Shown here: piece after piece, positions 9,112 through 17,335 of the stretch
How positions within the stretch are numbered: the first letter of the stretch is position 1
How the letters are laid out: the number at the start of each line of letters is the position of its first letter
DNA from: Anaerolentibacter hominis
GTDB taxonomy: Bacteria > Bacillota > Clostridia > Lachnospirales > Lachnospiraceae
DNA length: 64,000 nucleotides
NCBI RefSeq assembly: GCF_032380675.1
Contig: NZ_JAWDIX010000001.1
Span: 1,736,001 to 1,800,000, forward strand
Direction: 5' to 3'
Made by a program: the position numbers and the translations under genes
Notes under the pieces: model-generated
Told to the model about the DNA's origin: nothing
Databases searched by the model: none
What the model saw: only the letters and a program-made list of their open reading frames with translations

Positions 9112-9141
9112 ATATCGTTATATGATATCGTTTAATGATAT
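9112..9141. promoter_or_regulatory. Probable PadR operator (tandem overlapping palindromes)
   Basis: Two inverted repeats ATATC-N7-GATAT overlap with a 13-bp offset: 9112-9128 and 9125-9141. They begin 17 bp upstream of the padR start, as expected for an autoregulatory PadR site. Confidence 0.65.
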
Positions 9142-9221
9142 TATAATCCAAAGCTGATAAAAGTCAATATTCCGTGAAACAAATACGGGCACGATTCACA
9201 AACCATCTTATTCTAAAAACA

Positions 9222-9358
9222 AAGAATCCCGCTTGCGGGATTCTTCGCCTGCGGCGGGTTGCTTTGGCAACACAATTCCTTTCCGCCGCAGTGCGATCCC
9301 CCGGAGGGTTTTCACTATATAGGAAATCCAAAGGAAGGATTTTCCTATATAGTGAAAA
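9222..9358 (+). repeat. Structured 90-nt interspersed repeat plus long hairpin, copy 1
   Basis: Positions 9222-9311 match 39081-39170 at 85 of 90 bases. The core can fold into a 9-bp hairpin (GAATCCCGC/GCGGGATTC), then a longer stem (CTGCGGCGG/CCGCCGCAG) enclosing GTTGC/GCAAC, then a CCCCCGGAGGG element. It is followed at 9309-9329 and 9337-9358 by a ~21-bp hairpin whose arms differ from those of the other copy. It lies between minus-strand genes. Apparent open reading frames across it are by-products of the repeat. Confidence 0.85.
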
Positions 9359-9359
9359 A

Positions 9360-9386
9360 GGAGATGCCGCTTTTGCAGACATCTCC
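9360..9386 (-). terminator. Terminator of the P-loop kinase gene
   Basis: GGAGATG (9360-9366) pairs with CATCTCC (9380-9386), with partial inner pairing. On the minus strand the stem is followed by TTTTT. Confidence 0.65.
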
Positions 9387-9405
9387 CAAACGGCCTCTGC
9401 CGCGC

Positions 9406-9927
9406 TCATTCCGATTCCGACATCTGCCGCTCTATTCTTATTTTTATTTCTTCCGCGGCTTCCCTGCCGGACATCTGCCCCACATCAATTTTAACCGTAT
9501 TCATCCGATCATACCGGCAGAGTCTGGCCAGGCTCCGCTCTATCACATCCGGAGCCCGCAGATTCTCCTTCACATCCCGTTCCAGTCTTTCCTTAAGTTT
9601 CTGTTCCGAACATACCAGCGTAAAGCAGCTCAGCCGGTAGTCATCACCGGAAAGACCGGCCAGTACCTCCCGGATTATCCGCGCTTCGTCCATCACCCAG
9701 CAGAAAACCACATTCTGGTACACGGAACATTGAAGAAAACGGTTTAACAGAAATTGGATATTTCCAATTACCATCTTCTTCGTCTCTTCATTTACCACGA
9801 AGGGATTCATATTCCAGCACCAGTCCCCATCCAGATAGACACAGCCCGGCAGCAGCTTCAAAAGTTCCCGGCCGACCGTACTCTTTCCCACACCCATTGT
9901 CCCGTTGATTAAAATCAGATTCTTCAT
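9406..9927 (-). CDS. P-loop NTPase, small kinase-like
   Basis: 173 aa with a Walker A motif GTMGVGKST at residues 9-17, directly after the first beta strand. This is the layout of shikimate- and gluconate-kinase-like proteins and zeta-toxin-like kinases. A later YLDGDW stretch could hold the substrate-binding acid. ERLERDVKENLRAPDVIERS resembles the lid region with its arginines. The substrate cannot be named. No strong ribosome-binding site is seen. It ends at a hairpin next to the structured repeat. Confidence 0.72.
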   Translation of the reverse strand: MKNLILINGTMGVGKSTVGRELLKLLPGCVYLDGDWCWNMNPFVVNEETKKMVIGNIQFLLNRFLQCSVYQNVVFCWVMDEARIIREVLAGLSGDDYRLSCFTLVCSEQKLKERLERDVKENLRAPDVIERSLARLCRYDRMNTVKIDVGQMSGREAAEEIKIRIERQMSESE

Positions 9928-9985
9928 ATACTATTTTCCGTCCAGGCTTCTTTTCATCTTGCTCAGCATATCCTCTGTCCTGCCG

Positions 9986-10945
9986 TTACTGCACGGCGCC
10001 ATAGGTATTATAATCACTGATTGCCGTATGCAGCATGTATTCCAGATTCTCCACCGGTTTATATTCTCCGGCGGCGGCTGCCCCCGTATCGGTAATTCCA
10101 GGAATCTCAATGTCCATGCTGCCTGCCTCCAGCATCATCTGAATATGATCGGCCACCACGCCCACGCCAAATATTTTCTGTTCCATCAGCCGGCGCATCT
10201 CCCCGCTGTTTGCCTTCCCTGCCTCCGACTGAAACATGAGAGCATCCTGTACAATCTGATTATACAGGATTTTATATCCATCTTTATTTACAGAAAGAAG
10301 GTTATCGTCCGTGATTTCTTTCTCCTCAAAGTAATTCAGAATCGCCTGGCCGTCCAGCAGTGTCTTGGTGGCATAATAGTGGTAATAATCTCCTTTTTTC
10401 TGAAAGCTTTCCAGCATATTCTGCATCCGCATCAGATCCTCTTCATCCATCTTATCAGAAAATCGGTCAAATACCTGTTCATACTGCTCACTCAACGCCA
10501 GATATCTGGTATGAATATCTCCGGAGCGGGCCATCTGATCATCTTTATACTCACCATTGCCATAATAGGCTGAAACCTCATCTACCAGCTGATACAATTC
10601 TTTGCTGCTCTTTGCCAGTTCCGACGCCGCCTCATCCAGCCCTGACATAATTGGCTCAGAGGAAGCCAATTTAATAATATCGTCCAGCTGTTTATATTCC
10701 TCATCTGTCATGGCTTGTGTGGCAATCCCGCCAAAATCCTTCGGGATATCCGGTTCCAGCCCTTTCCCAAAACAGTCAAAATACTGGGTGACCTGACGAT
10801 TTAACACTCCCGCCACGACATTGTTAAACTCGATATACTGGTTAAACTTCTCCTCTGTGCCCTTTTCTTTGGAACAGCCGGTCATGCCGGCCGCGAGAAG
10901 ACATAATACTGCCGCAAGAAGCATAGCAACTTTTCTTTTCATCAT
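9986..10945 (-). CDS. DUF3829 lipoprotein
   Basis: 319 aa. The N-terminus is a lipoprotein signal: two basic residues, a hydrophobic core and the lipobox AGMTGC, with Cys24 as the lipidated residue. The mature part matches DUF3829 (KFNQYIEFNNVVAGVLNRQV) and is mostly helical. The protein is therefore expected on the outer face of the membrane. AAAGG precedes the tandem ATG codons. Its role is unknown. It stands alone, between the kinase gene and a structured repeat. Confidence 0.82.
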   Translation of the reverse strand: MMKRKVAMLLAAVLCLLAAGMTGCSKEKGTEEKFNQYIEFNNVVAGVLNRQVTQYFDCFGKGLEPDIPKDFGGIATQAMTDEEYKQLDDIIKLASSEPIMSGLDEAASELAKSSKELYQLVDEVSAYYGNGEYKDDQMARSGDIHTRYLALSEQYEQVFDRFSDKMDEEDLMRMQNMLESFQKKGDYYHYYATKTLLDGQAILNYFEEKEITDDNLLSVNKDGYKILYNQIVQDALMFQSEAGKANSGEMRRLMEQKIFGVGVVADHIQMMLEAGSMDIEIPGITDTGAAAAGEYKPVENLEYMLHTAISDYNTYGAVQ

Positions 10946-10977
10946 TTCTGTACCTTTCTTTTCCTAATCGTAAATTC

Positions 10978-11159
10978 AAGTACGCCTCGGCGTACTTGCT
11001 GCGAGCCGCACGTCATGCTTTGCATGACATAATACATCTGTGCGGCTCTGCAATCCGCCGGAGGCTTTATCTTGGAAGGAGACTGGGCTCCCACCATGAC
11101 GAATTTGTTATTTACTCACCACCTATTGAGGGGGGAGTCTTATCTACTTCCACGATAAC
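10978..11159 (+). repeat. Structured intergenic element resembling the 90-nt repeat, diverged
   Basis: The layout repeats that of the 9.2 kb copy. First comes a hairpin AAGTACGCC/GGCGTACTT (10978-10997). Then a GC-rich stem (GAGCCGCAC with GTGCGGCTC) encloses an inner GTCATGC/GCATGAC hairpin. The end is CAATCCGCCGGAGGCTTT (11051-11068), similar to the CGATCCCCCGGAGGGTTT of the other copies. A weaker long inverted repeat (TTATC..GGAAG..GACT with its complement) extends to about 11156. No coding capacity is seen. Confidence 0.5.
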
Positions 11160-11163
11160 AAAG

Positions 11164-11196
11164 GAGATGCCGCAGGAACTCATGCCGCGGCATCTC
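11164..11196 (-). terminator. Terminator of the dCMP deaminase gene
   Basis: GAGATGCCGC (11164-11173) pairs with GCGGCATCTC (11187-11196). On the minus strand it is followed by CTTTGTT. The hairpin shares the GGAGATGCCGC start with the terminator at 9360. Confidence 0.65.
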
Positions 11197-11224
11197 AAAT
11201 GTCCGTATTCACTTATACTGCCGA

Positions 11225-11713
11225 TCAATACCCGAATTTGCCTTCCAGAGATTCGTCCTGCTCGATCCAGTCGGATACCTGAATCACCCGGTAATCATTT
11301 TTCGTATCACGGATATATACCGTAGCGATCCCGGCATTGATAATCTGCCTTTTACACATAGAACAGCTGCTGGAATTCTTGACATACTCTCCCGTAGAAA
11401 CTTCCACTCCGGTCAGATAAAGAGAACTTCCCAGCATCTTATCCCTGGACGCACTGATAATCGCATTCGCTTCCGCATGTACACTCCGGCACAGCTCATA
11501 CCGTTCCCCTCTCGGCACATGCATCTGCTGGCGGATACAGAATCCCAGATCCGTACAATTCTTCCTGCCTCTTGGCGCACCCACATAGCCGGTAGAGATC
11601 ACCTCATCGTTTTTCACGATCACGGCGCCGTAGCGTTTTCGAAGGCACGTCCCTCTCTGGGACACAACCTCTGCCAGATCCAGATAATAATTGATCTTAT
11701 CTCGTCTTTCCAT
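11225..11713 (-). CDS. dCMP/cytidine deaminase family protein
   Basis: 162 aa zinc-dependent deaminase of the ComEB type, converting dCMP to dUMP or acting on a related nucleotide. The zinc motif is complete: His79-Ala-Glu81 (HAEANAI) and Cys117-x2-Cys120 (SCSMC). The extra Cys residues in KNCTDLGFC are usual in the dCMP deaminase group. A frame from 11737 is open, but GGGAG precedes the ATG at 11713 and the upstream ATG has no site. It has its own terminator. Confidence 0.85.
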   Translation of the reverse strand: MERRDKINYYLDLAEVVSQRGTCLRKRYGAVIVKNDEVISTGYVGAPRGRKNCTDLGFCIRQQMHVPRGERYELCRSVHAEANAIISASRDKMLGSSLYLTGVEVSTGEYVKNSSSCSMCKRQIINAGIATVYIRDTKNDYRVIQVSDWIEQDESLEGKFGY

Positions 11714-11807
11714 AGCATCTGCTCCCCTGTTTTTCATGATATCATCAGTTTAAAGTTTTCCGTCCAGATTGTCAATCATCGCTGCCGAACTGACAGATAT
11801 TTTAGTA

Positions 11808-12917
11808 TTACTGATCGAATTCCGCCGCCACCCTGGTGAGTGCTTCCACGATGCCGATGTGCTGCGGACAGTGGCCTTCACACTGGCGGCAGGCAATACA
11901 GTCAGATGCCTTCCCCTTGTTCTGGGTCAGATTCAGATAATAGCTGTTGTGAGCCGGAAGGTGCCCGAACTGATATTGATTGTTGTACAGGGAGAAAAAT
12001 TCCGGGATTGGTATCTCTTGCGGACATCCCTCCACACAGTAGCGGCAGGCGGTGCAGGGAACTACAATACTGCCGTTTATAATCTCTACCGCCTGATCTA
12101 AAATAGAATTTTCCGCTTCATTAAGCGGCTGAAACTCTTCCATATAACCGACATTATCTTTCAGCTGCTCCAGACTGCTCATACCGCTCAGTACCACGAA
12201 CACATTGTCCAGAGACGCTGCATAGCGGACCGCCCAGGATGCCGGGCTCATATCCGGATGAGCCGTCCGGAACAGTTTTTCCACCCGCTCCGGAACATTG
12301 GCCAGAGAGCCGCCCTTTACCGGTTCCATGACAATGACGGGCTTGCCGAACCGCACTGCCGTCTCATAGCACTTGCGGGATTCAATACTTTCACTCTCCC
12401 AGTCAATATAGTTGATCTGAAGCTGTACGTATTCCATCTCCGGATGATCTGTCAGGATCTGTTCCAGAAGCCTGGCATTGTCGTGGTAGGAAAATCCAAT
12501 ATGTTTTACCTTCCCCTCTGCTTTCAATTGCTTCATGAATTCAAAACCGCCGTATTTCAATGTATCCTTATAATTTTTCTCACCCAGGTTATGTAACAGA
12601 TAATAGTCGAAGTAATCCACGCCGCATCGTTTCAGCTGCTCATCAAAGATTCTCGGATAGTCTTCACTGCTTGTTACACTGAAGGTAGGCATCTTATCCG
12701 TGAGCGTATAAGCATCCCTGGGATAGCGCTCCACAATCGCTTTTCTCGCCGCTTCCTCACTGGTTCCCAGGTGATAGGGATAAGCCGTATCAAAGTAGGT
12801 AAACCCATGTGCCATATAATAGTCCACCATCTGATTGAACTGTTCCTGATCAATACTTGCTTTGTTATCCGCTTCTTTCAGCGGCAGACGCATCAAACCG
12901 AATCCTAATTTTTTCAT
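11808..12917 (-). CDS. Aldo/keto reductase with C-terminal 2x[4Fe-4S] domain
   Basis: 369 aa. The N-terminal TIM barrel has the aldo/keto reductase tetrad Asp43, Tyr48, Lys75 and His109. From about residue 280 there is a bacterial ferredoxin domain with two clusters: Cys288, 291, 294, 298 and Cys340, 343, 346, 350. This architecture is common in strict anaerobes and probably couples NAD(P)H or ferredoxin to carbonyl reduction. Transcription probably starts from a MerR-type promoter upstream. It is divergent from a catalase gene. Physiological substrate unknown. Confidence 0.9.
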   Translation of the reverse strand: MKKLGFGLMRLPLKEADNKASIDQEQFNQMVDYYMAHGFTYFDTAYPYHLGTSEEAARKAIVERYPRDAYTLTDKMPTFSVTSSEDYPRIFDEQLKRCGVDYFDYYLLHNLGEKNYKDTLKYGGFEFMKQLKAEGKVKHIGFSYHDNARLLEQILTDHPEMEYVQLQINYIDWESESIESRKCYETAVRFGKPVIVMEPVKGGSLANVPERVEKLFRTAHPDMSPASWAVRYAASLDNVFVVLSGMSSLEQLKDNVGYMEEFQPLNEAENSILDQAVEIINGSIVVPCTACRYCVEGCPQEIPIPEFFSLYNNQYQFGHLPAHNSYYLNLTQNKGKASDCIACRQCEGHCPQHIGIVEALTRVAAEFDQ

Positions 12918-12972
12918 ATTTTCTCCCAGCCTTTCTTATGTGCTTTTGGTTCCTTCTTGTATACCATCCTAA

Positions 12973-13003
12973 AGTCTACAACTTGAAGTTAACTCGAAGT
13001 CAA
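12973..13003 (-). promoter_or_regulatory. MerR-type promoter for the aldo/keto reductase
   Basis: On the minus strand: -35 TTGACT (12998-13003), 19-bp spacer, -10 TAGACT (12973-12978). A near-perfect palindrome fills the spacer (12981-13000, AGTTAACT at its core). The over-long spacer with a central dyad is the hallmark of MerR-family activation. No merR gene is adjacent. Confidence 0.7.
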
Positions 13004-13094
13004 GCAGAAATTTTATCCTGTCTGAACCGGTTTACGCACTCCTCTTACTGCCCCTGCATAAATTAAACTGAAAACCATCTCCCAGGAGCTAATT

Positions 13095-14504
13095 TTGCAA
13101 TATTCCGATATGCCAAACGAACAGGAGGCGGCCGTTTCTTTCAGCCCAGACCATTCCGGCAGTGATTCCCCTTCCTGTACATCCTTTTCTGAAAAAGACC
13201 ACTCTCTGACCGTGGGGCCAGACGGCCCGGTACTTCTCCAGGATACCATTCTTCATGAGACACTGGAGACCTTTGTAAATGAGAAAATCATCGAACGTGC
13301 CGTCCATACCAAAGGGTACGGGGCCTTCGGCTATTTCACGGCCTACCGCTCCATGTCCCAGTTCACAAAAGCATCTTTTCTGCAGGCCCCCGGACAGCAG
13401 ACCTATACCTTCTCCCGCTTTTCTCTGGCCGTCAGCAACCGGGGGACTCCGGACACCTCCAGAAATGTCCGCGGATTCTCCACCAAATTTTATACCGATG
13501 AGGGGAATTTTGATCTTCTGACCAACCATATCCCGGTCTTCCTGGTGCGAGACGCCATGCAGTTCCCTTCTGCCATTAAATCACTCTCCCCCTCACCGCT
13601 TAACAATCTCCCCGATCCAGAGGCCTTCTGGAAATTTGCGGCGGCCCACCCGGAGGCAACACACTTTATTACATGGCTGTATTCTGATCTCGGCACGATC
13701 GACAGCCTGCGCCATATCCGTACTTATGGTGTCAATACTTACACCTGGGTCAATGAAGCCGGTGAAAAACACTATGTAAAATACCATCTGCTCCCCATGG
13801 CGGGGGAACGGAGCATCACCCGCGAAGAGGCAATAAAGCTGGCCGGAGAAAATCCCGACATTGCGGGGGAGGACTTATACCGTACCCTTGCGCAGGGAAT
13901 TCCGGTGGAATACGAGCTGCATGTCCAGCTGATGGAGCCCTCCGAGGCGGCAGATCTGCCCTTTGACCCGCTGGATGATACGAAGGTCTGGGATGAGGAA
14001 GCCTATCCGCTGATCCAGGTCGGCCTTCTCACCCTGGATGCCAATGTGGACGACTACCAGAATCAGGTGGAAAAGGCAGCTTTCTCCCCGGCCAATCTCA
14101 TTGACGGCATCGAGCTGTCCAATGATAAGATGCTTCAGGGACGTTCCTTCATCTACTGGGACGCCCAGCGCCGTCGAATTGGCCCGGACTTTCGGACAGT
14201 GCCGGTCAACTATGAAGAAAACTGGAGCCCGAAGACGGAAATCACCACGGGTTTGGGCGAAAAAGCAGATGGGATCATCCAGCGCTCGGAAATTCCCGAC
14301 CAGGACAATTTCATCCAGGCAGGTGAACACTATCTTTCACTGGATCAGACGCAGCGGGATCATCTGGCAGAAAATCTGGCCGCGGATCTGTCCCTGGTGA
14401 CGGACGAACGGATTCTTACCTGTGTCCTCTCCTACCTTTATGCGGCAAATAACGAACTCGGATATTCGGTTGCCCAGAGATTAAACAGGAACCAGGATAT
14501 CTGA
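13095..14504 (+). CDS. Heme catalase (monofunctional, small subunit)
   Basis: 469 aa catalase breaking down H2O2 in the cytoplasm. Catalytic His71 (ERAVHTKG) and Asn144 (LLTNHIPVF) are present, as are the heme-iron ligand Tyr354 and the nearby Arg350 (GRSFIYWDAQRRR). Length and lack of a flavodoxin-like tail place it with small-subunit catalases. The start appears to be TTG at 13095, because AGGAG ends 6 nt before it; the next ATG (13110) would be too far from that site. It is divergent from the aldo/keto reductase and ends at a good terminator. Confidence 0.92.
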   Translation: MQYSDMPNEQEAAVSFSPDHSGSDSPSCTSFSEKDHSLTVGPDGPVLLQDTILHETLETFVNEKIIERAVHTKGYGAFGYFTAYRSMSQFTKASFLQAPGQQTYTFSRFSLAVSNRGTPDTSRNVRGFSTKFYTDEGNFDLLTNHIPVFLVRDAMQFPSAIKSLSPSPLNNLPDPEAFWKFAAAHPEATHFITWLYSDLGTIDSLRHIRTYGVNTYTWVNEAGEKHYVKYHLLPMAGERSITREEAIKLAGENPDIAGEDLYRTLAQGIPVEYELHVQLMEPSEAADLPFDPLDDTKVWDEEAYPLIQVGLLTLDANVDDYQNQVEKAAFSPANLIDGIELSNDKMLQGRSFIYWDAQRRRIGPDFRTVPVNYEENWSPKTEITTGLGEKADGIIQRSEIPDQDNFIQAGEHYLSLDQTQRDHLAENLAADLSLVTDERILTCVLSYLYAANNELGYSVAQRLNRNQDI

Positions 14505-14534
14505 ACCTGAAAAATAACCGCACCTGCGGACATG

Positions 14535-14573
14535 AAAAGTACGGCTGCGAACCATCTTCGCGGCCGTACTTTT
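14535..14573 (+). terminator. Terminator of the catalase gene
   Basis: A 16-bp stem (14535-14550 with 14558-14573, one mismatch; outer arm AAAAGTACGGC) followed by a T-rich stretch. Confidence 0.85.
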
Positions 14574-14600
14574 TTATTATTATTTCACTTTTATTGAGCA

Positions 14601-14632
14601 GCAGCAGATAGTCCCGCTTCGCCCGATTATTT
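14601..14632. repeat. Short interspersed repeat, copy A
   Basis: 26 of 32 bases match 47520-47551 (pattern GCAGCArATAGT then CGCTTyGC, ATTATTT). Both copies follow a TTTT-GAG type inverted repeat and lie between genes. Confidence 0.45.
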
Positions 14633-14657
14633 ATACATAGCTCAAATGAAAATTACA

Positions 14658-16079
14658 TCAGATCAAAAACCGAAATAATCTGGAGATAACGGAAACCACA
14701 GCCATCAGCCCTCGCTTTGCCGCCGGTACAGTACAGGGTCTGACCACGGCATCCGGCACATACCTGTTATCCGCTCCCACTTCCAGACATTGCGCGGACA
14801 GTGTTTCAAATTCCCGGCTCAATATCTGGTTAAATGCAGGACTGTCCACAACCAGCACCGTCTCTGTATCAATATAAATACTCCGGTCGTCCAGGTTAAA
14901 AGAACCAACCACGGAAAACCGCCCGTCCATAAGAAATGATTTGGCATGGATGGACTTCCGGCTCTGCTGATATTCCAGCAGCCGGACGCCGGTCCCGACG
15001 AATTTCTTTCTGGTGAAATAATAATCTGAAAAGGCAGGTGGGTTGGGTGTGGATGCCATGGAATTGGTAATCACCCGAAGTGTTCCACCCTCCCGGGTCA
15101 TTTCCCTGAATGCCTTCAAAATATGGGGATTATCTGAAATATATGGGCTCTGAATCCAGATATCCCGTCCTTCTTTCCCCAGGGCTTCCAGGGTTCTGCC
15201 GATCTCCGGAATCTTCTTAAAGGGGGTCAAAGGATTGCTGACCAGATGGATTTTACTGGTTGGGACCATAAGCTCCACGGCCGGTACAGACGGCTTGACA
15301 TACTCCGGCCAGGAAAGCTCCCACTTCCCGCACAGATTTTTCAGGCGCTTCTGCTCTCTGATCCCCTGTTTCACCTGGCTTTTGTTCAGGACATATCTTC
15401 TGGCCGCCCGGCTCTGCCATAATTTTTCCATATAACCGCGCACTTCCCAAACTACACTCTCCCGGCTCTTTTCACTTCCCGCCGCGGTGTTGCACACCAT
15501 CACATCCCGGTCGTGGGTCAGCGCTCCCGTATACCCGGGCGGGTTAAAATATTCATCCCCCATATTTCTTCCGCCCAGCATAAGGAAACTGTCGTCGGCA
15601 ATCATAAATTTATCATGAAGCAGCACATTCCACTCCCAGGGCTTCAGAAAACGGACCGGCAGATAAGACCGAAACTCCATGTTCGGGTGGGAATTTAAGG
15701 CAAGCGGAAGTCTCCGGTGCTCCCCGTGCATGCCGCCGACTGTGCCATCGAACAGAACCCGCACTTTGACACCCCGGTCCGCGGCTCTCAGAAGTTCCCC
15801 AAAGATAAAATCCCCGGACTGCCCAGCCTTCACGCAGTGACAGCTCACATCCAGCGTCTTCTTGGCCTGGCGGATAATCTCCACCCGGCGCTGAAAAGAA
15901 TCTTCCAGCCCTTCAACCAGCATGATACGGTCCACACCCTCTGATTCCCCATAAAAACGTTCTGTCTTCACCGGTTTCTTACTTTTTCTTGGAACCAGAT
16001 AGGCAAAAACACCGGCTGTCAGTGCGAATATTCCGTATGTAACCGCCGCACCGCCCGCAATTTTCAACACTCTTCTCAT
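14658..16079 (-). CDS. Phospholipase D family protein (cardiolipin synthase-like)
   Basis: 473 aa with one N-terminal membrane anchor (about residues 8-29) and two HKD motifs: His155-Lys157-Asp162 (HDKFMIADD) and His378-Lys380-Asp385 (HAKSFLMDG). Each is followed by the expected G-G/S-x-N element (GGRNMGDE, GSFNLDDRS). The two-HKD layout is that of cardiolipin synthases and phosphatidyltransferases acting at the inner membrane. It could make cardiolipin or cleave phosphodiesters; the sequence does not settle it. GGAGGA precedes the ATG. No partner gene is in the same operon. Confidence 0.85.
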   Translation of the reverse strand: MRRVLKIAGGAAVTYGIFALTAGVFAYLVPRKSKKPVKTERFYGESEGVDRIMLVEGLEDSFQRRVEIIRQAKKTLDVSCHCVKAGQSGDFIFGELLRAADRGVKVRVLFDGTVGGMHGEHRRLPLALNSHPNMEFRSYLPVRFLKPWEWNVLLHDKFMIADDSFLMLGGRNMGDEYFNPPGYTGALTHDRDVMVCNTAAGSEKSRESVVWEVRGYMEKLWQSRAARRYVLNKSQVKQGIREQKRLKNLCGKWELSWPEYVKPSVPAVELMVPTSKIHLVSNPLTPFKKIPEIGRTLEALGKEGRDIWIQSPYISDNPHILKAFREMTREGGTLRVITNSMASTPNPPAFSDYYFTRKKFVGTGVRLLEYQQSRKSIHAKSFLMDGRFSVVGSFNLDDRSIYIDTETVLVVDSPAFNQILSREFETLSAQCLEVGADNRYVPDAVVRPCTVPAAKRGLMAVVSVISRLFRFLI

Positions 16080-16161
16080 CTTACCGCTCTCCTCCGCTGT
16101 AATTTATGATATATTCTACTATCTCCGCCGTATTTTCGCAAATTTATGTATTCTTCATACG

Positions 16162-16247
16162 AAACCCATGCATTTCGCAAGCTTGCTTGCGAAATTGCTT
16201 AAATAGAACGATTGAAAGATCTATCTTTCAATCTAAACCCCATGCAT
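16162..16247. repeat. Double hairpin bounded by near-direct repeats
   Basis: Two 11-bp palindromes, ATTTCGCAAGC/GCTTGCGAAAT (16172-16195) and GATTGAAAGAT/ATCTTTCAATC (16210-16233). They are flanked by AAACCCATGCAT (16162-16173) and AAACCCCATGCAT (16235-16247). Small-mobile-element-like; no coding capacity. Confidence 0.5.
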
Positions 16248-16260
16248 AATAAGAAAAAAC

Positions 16261-16290
16261 AGAGCCCGCGGCCGGTAAGCCGCAGGCTCT
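16261..16290 (-). terminator. Terminator of the asnS-asnA operon
   Basis: A 12-bp stem with one mismatch (AGAGCCCGCGGC/GCCGCAGGCTCT) followed on the minus strand by TTTTTTC. Confidence 0.85.
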
Positions 16291-16298
16291 CAATTTCA

Positions 16299-17309
16299 TT
16301 ACAAAAGCTGTATTCCCCGTTCCTTGGCATAGGACCATACGTCATCCGGCCACAAGGAAGCCTGAACTTCACCGATATGGGCCTTTCTCAGGAAGAACAT
16401 ACAGATTCTGGACTGGCCGATACCTCCCCCTATCGTATAGGGAAGCTCATGATTTAACAGCGCTTTCTGGAACGGCAGTTCCGCCCGCTCCGCGCAGCCG
16501 GCTGTTTCCAGCTGGCTCATCAGTGTCTCTTCATCCACACGGATACCCATGGAGGACAATTCCAGAGCCATATCCAAAACTGGATAGTACACAATGATAT
16601 CGCCGTTTAAACCCCAGTCATCATAATCCGGCGCTCTGCCGTCATGTTTCTCCCCGGATTTTAAAACTCCGCCGATCTGCATGATAAAGACGGCTCCTTT
16701 TAATTTTGCAATCTTATATTCTCTCTCCTTGGGCGTACAGTCCGGGTATTGGTCCTCCAATTCCTGGGAAGTGATAAAGGTTATCTCCTCCGGCAGGAAA
16801 CACTCCACATAACTGTAACGGTTGGCAATATATTTTTCAGTAACCCGGAGAGCCTCGTAGACGGCCTTCACCGTCTCCTTTAACGTCTCTTCCGTCCGTT
16901 CCTCCCTGGCTATTACTTTTTCCCAGTCCCACTGATCCACAAATATTGAGTGAATATTATCGGTCTCTTCATCCCTGCGGATGGCGTTCATATCGGTATA
17001 AAGGCCCTCGCCCCGCTCAAAGCCATAGCGCTTTAACGCCAGCCGTTTCCACTTGGCCAGAGAATGAACGATCTCGGCCTTCGCATCGTTTCTCTCCTTG
17101 ATGCCGAACTGCACCGGCCGTTCCACTCCATTCAAGTTATCGTTCAAACCGGACTCCGGCATAACAAACAGCGGCGCGGATACCCTGCGCAGATTCAGCT
17201 GCGTTGCCAGCTCCCGCTCAAAAAAGTCTTTTACCCTTTTGATAGCCTTCTCCGTAGCTTTAATATCCAAAAGAGAATGATAACCCTCCGGTATCTCTAT
17301 TTTCCCCAT
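16299..17309 (-). CDS. asnA: Aspartate-ammonia ligase (asparagine synthetase A)
   Basis: 336 aa, the normal AsnA length. It forms asparagine from aspartate, ammonia and ATP in the cytoplasm. It has the class II aminoacyl-tRNA-synthetase fold and diagnostic stretches VSAPLFVMPESGLNDNLNG, YTDMNAIRRDE and GGGIGQSRICMF. It follows asnS by 26 nt on the same strand, an operon that makes asparagine and charges it to tRNA-Asn. A terminator lies directly downstream. Confidence 0.97.
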   Translation of the reverse strand: MGKIEIPEGYHSLLDIKATEKAIKRVKDFFERELATQLNLRRVSAPLFVMPESGLNDNLNGVERPVQFGIKERNDAKAEIVHSLAKWKRLALKRYGFERGEGLYTDMNAIRRDEETDNIHSIFVDQWDWEKVIAREERTEETLKETVKAVYEALRVTEKYIANRYSYVECFLPEEITFITSQELEDQYPDCTPKEREYKIAKLKGAVFIMQIGGVLKSGEKHDGRAPDYDDWGLNGDIIVYYPVLDMALELSSMGIRVDEETLMSQLETAGCAERAELPFQKALLNHELPYTIGGGIGQSRICMFFLRKAHIGEVQASLWPDDVWSYAKERGIQLL

Positions 17310-17335
17310 ATACTAACCAAACCTTTCTGTACAGA

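Noticed and set aside
9174..9494. Plus-strand frame containing RRVALATQFLSAAVR
   Set aside because: The same peptide occurs in the frame at 38835-39209 because both cross the 90-nt repeat; it is the repeat, not a gene.
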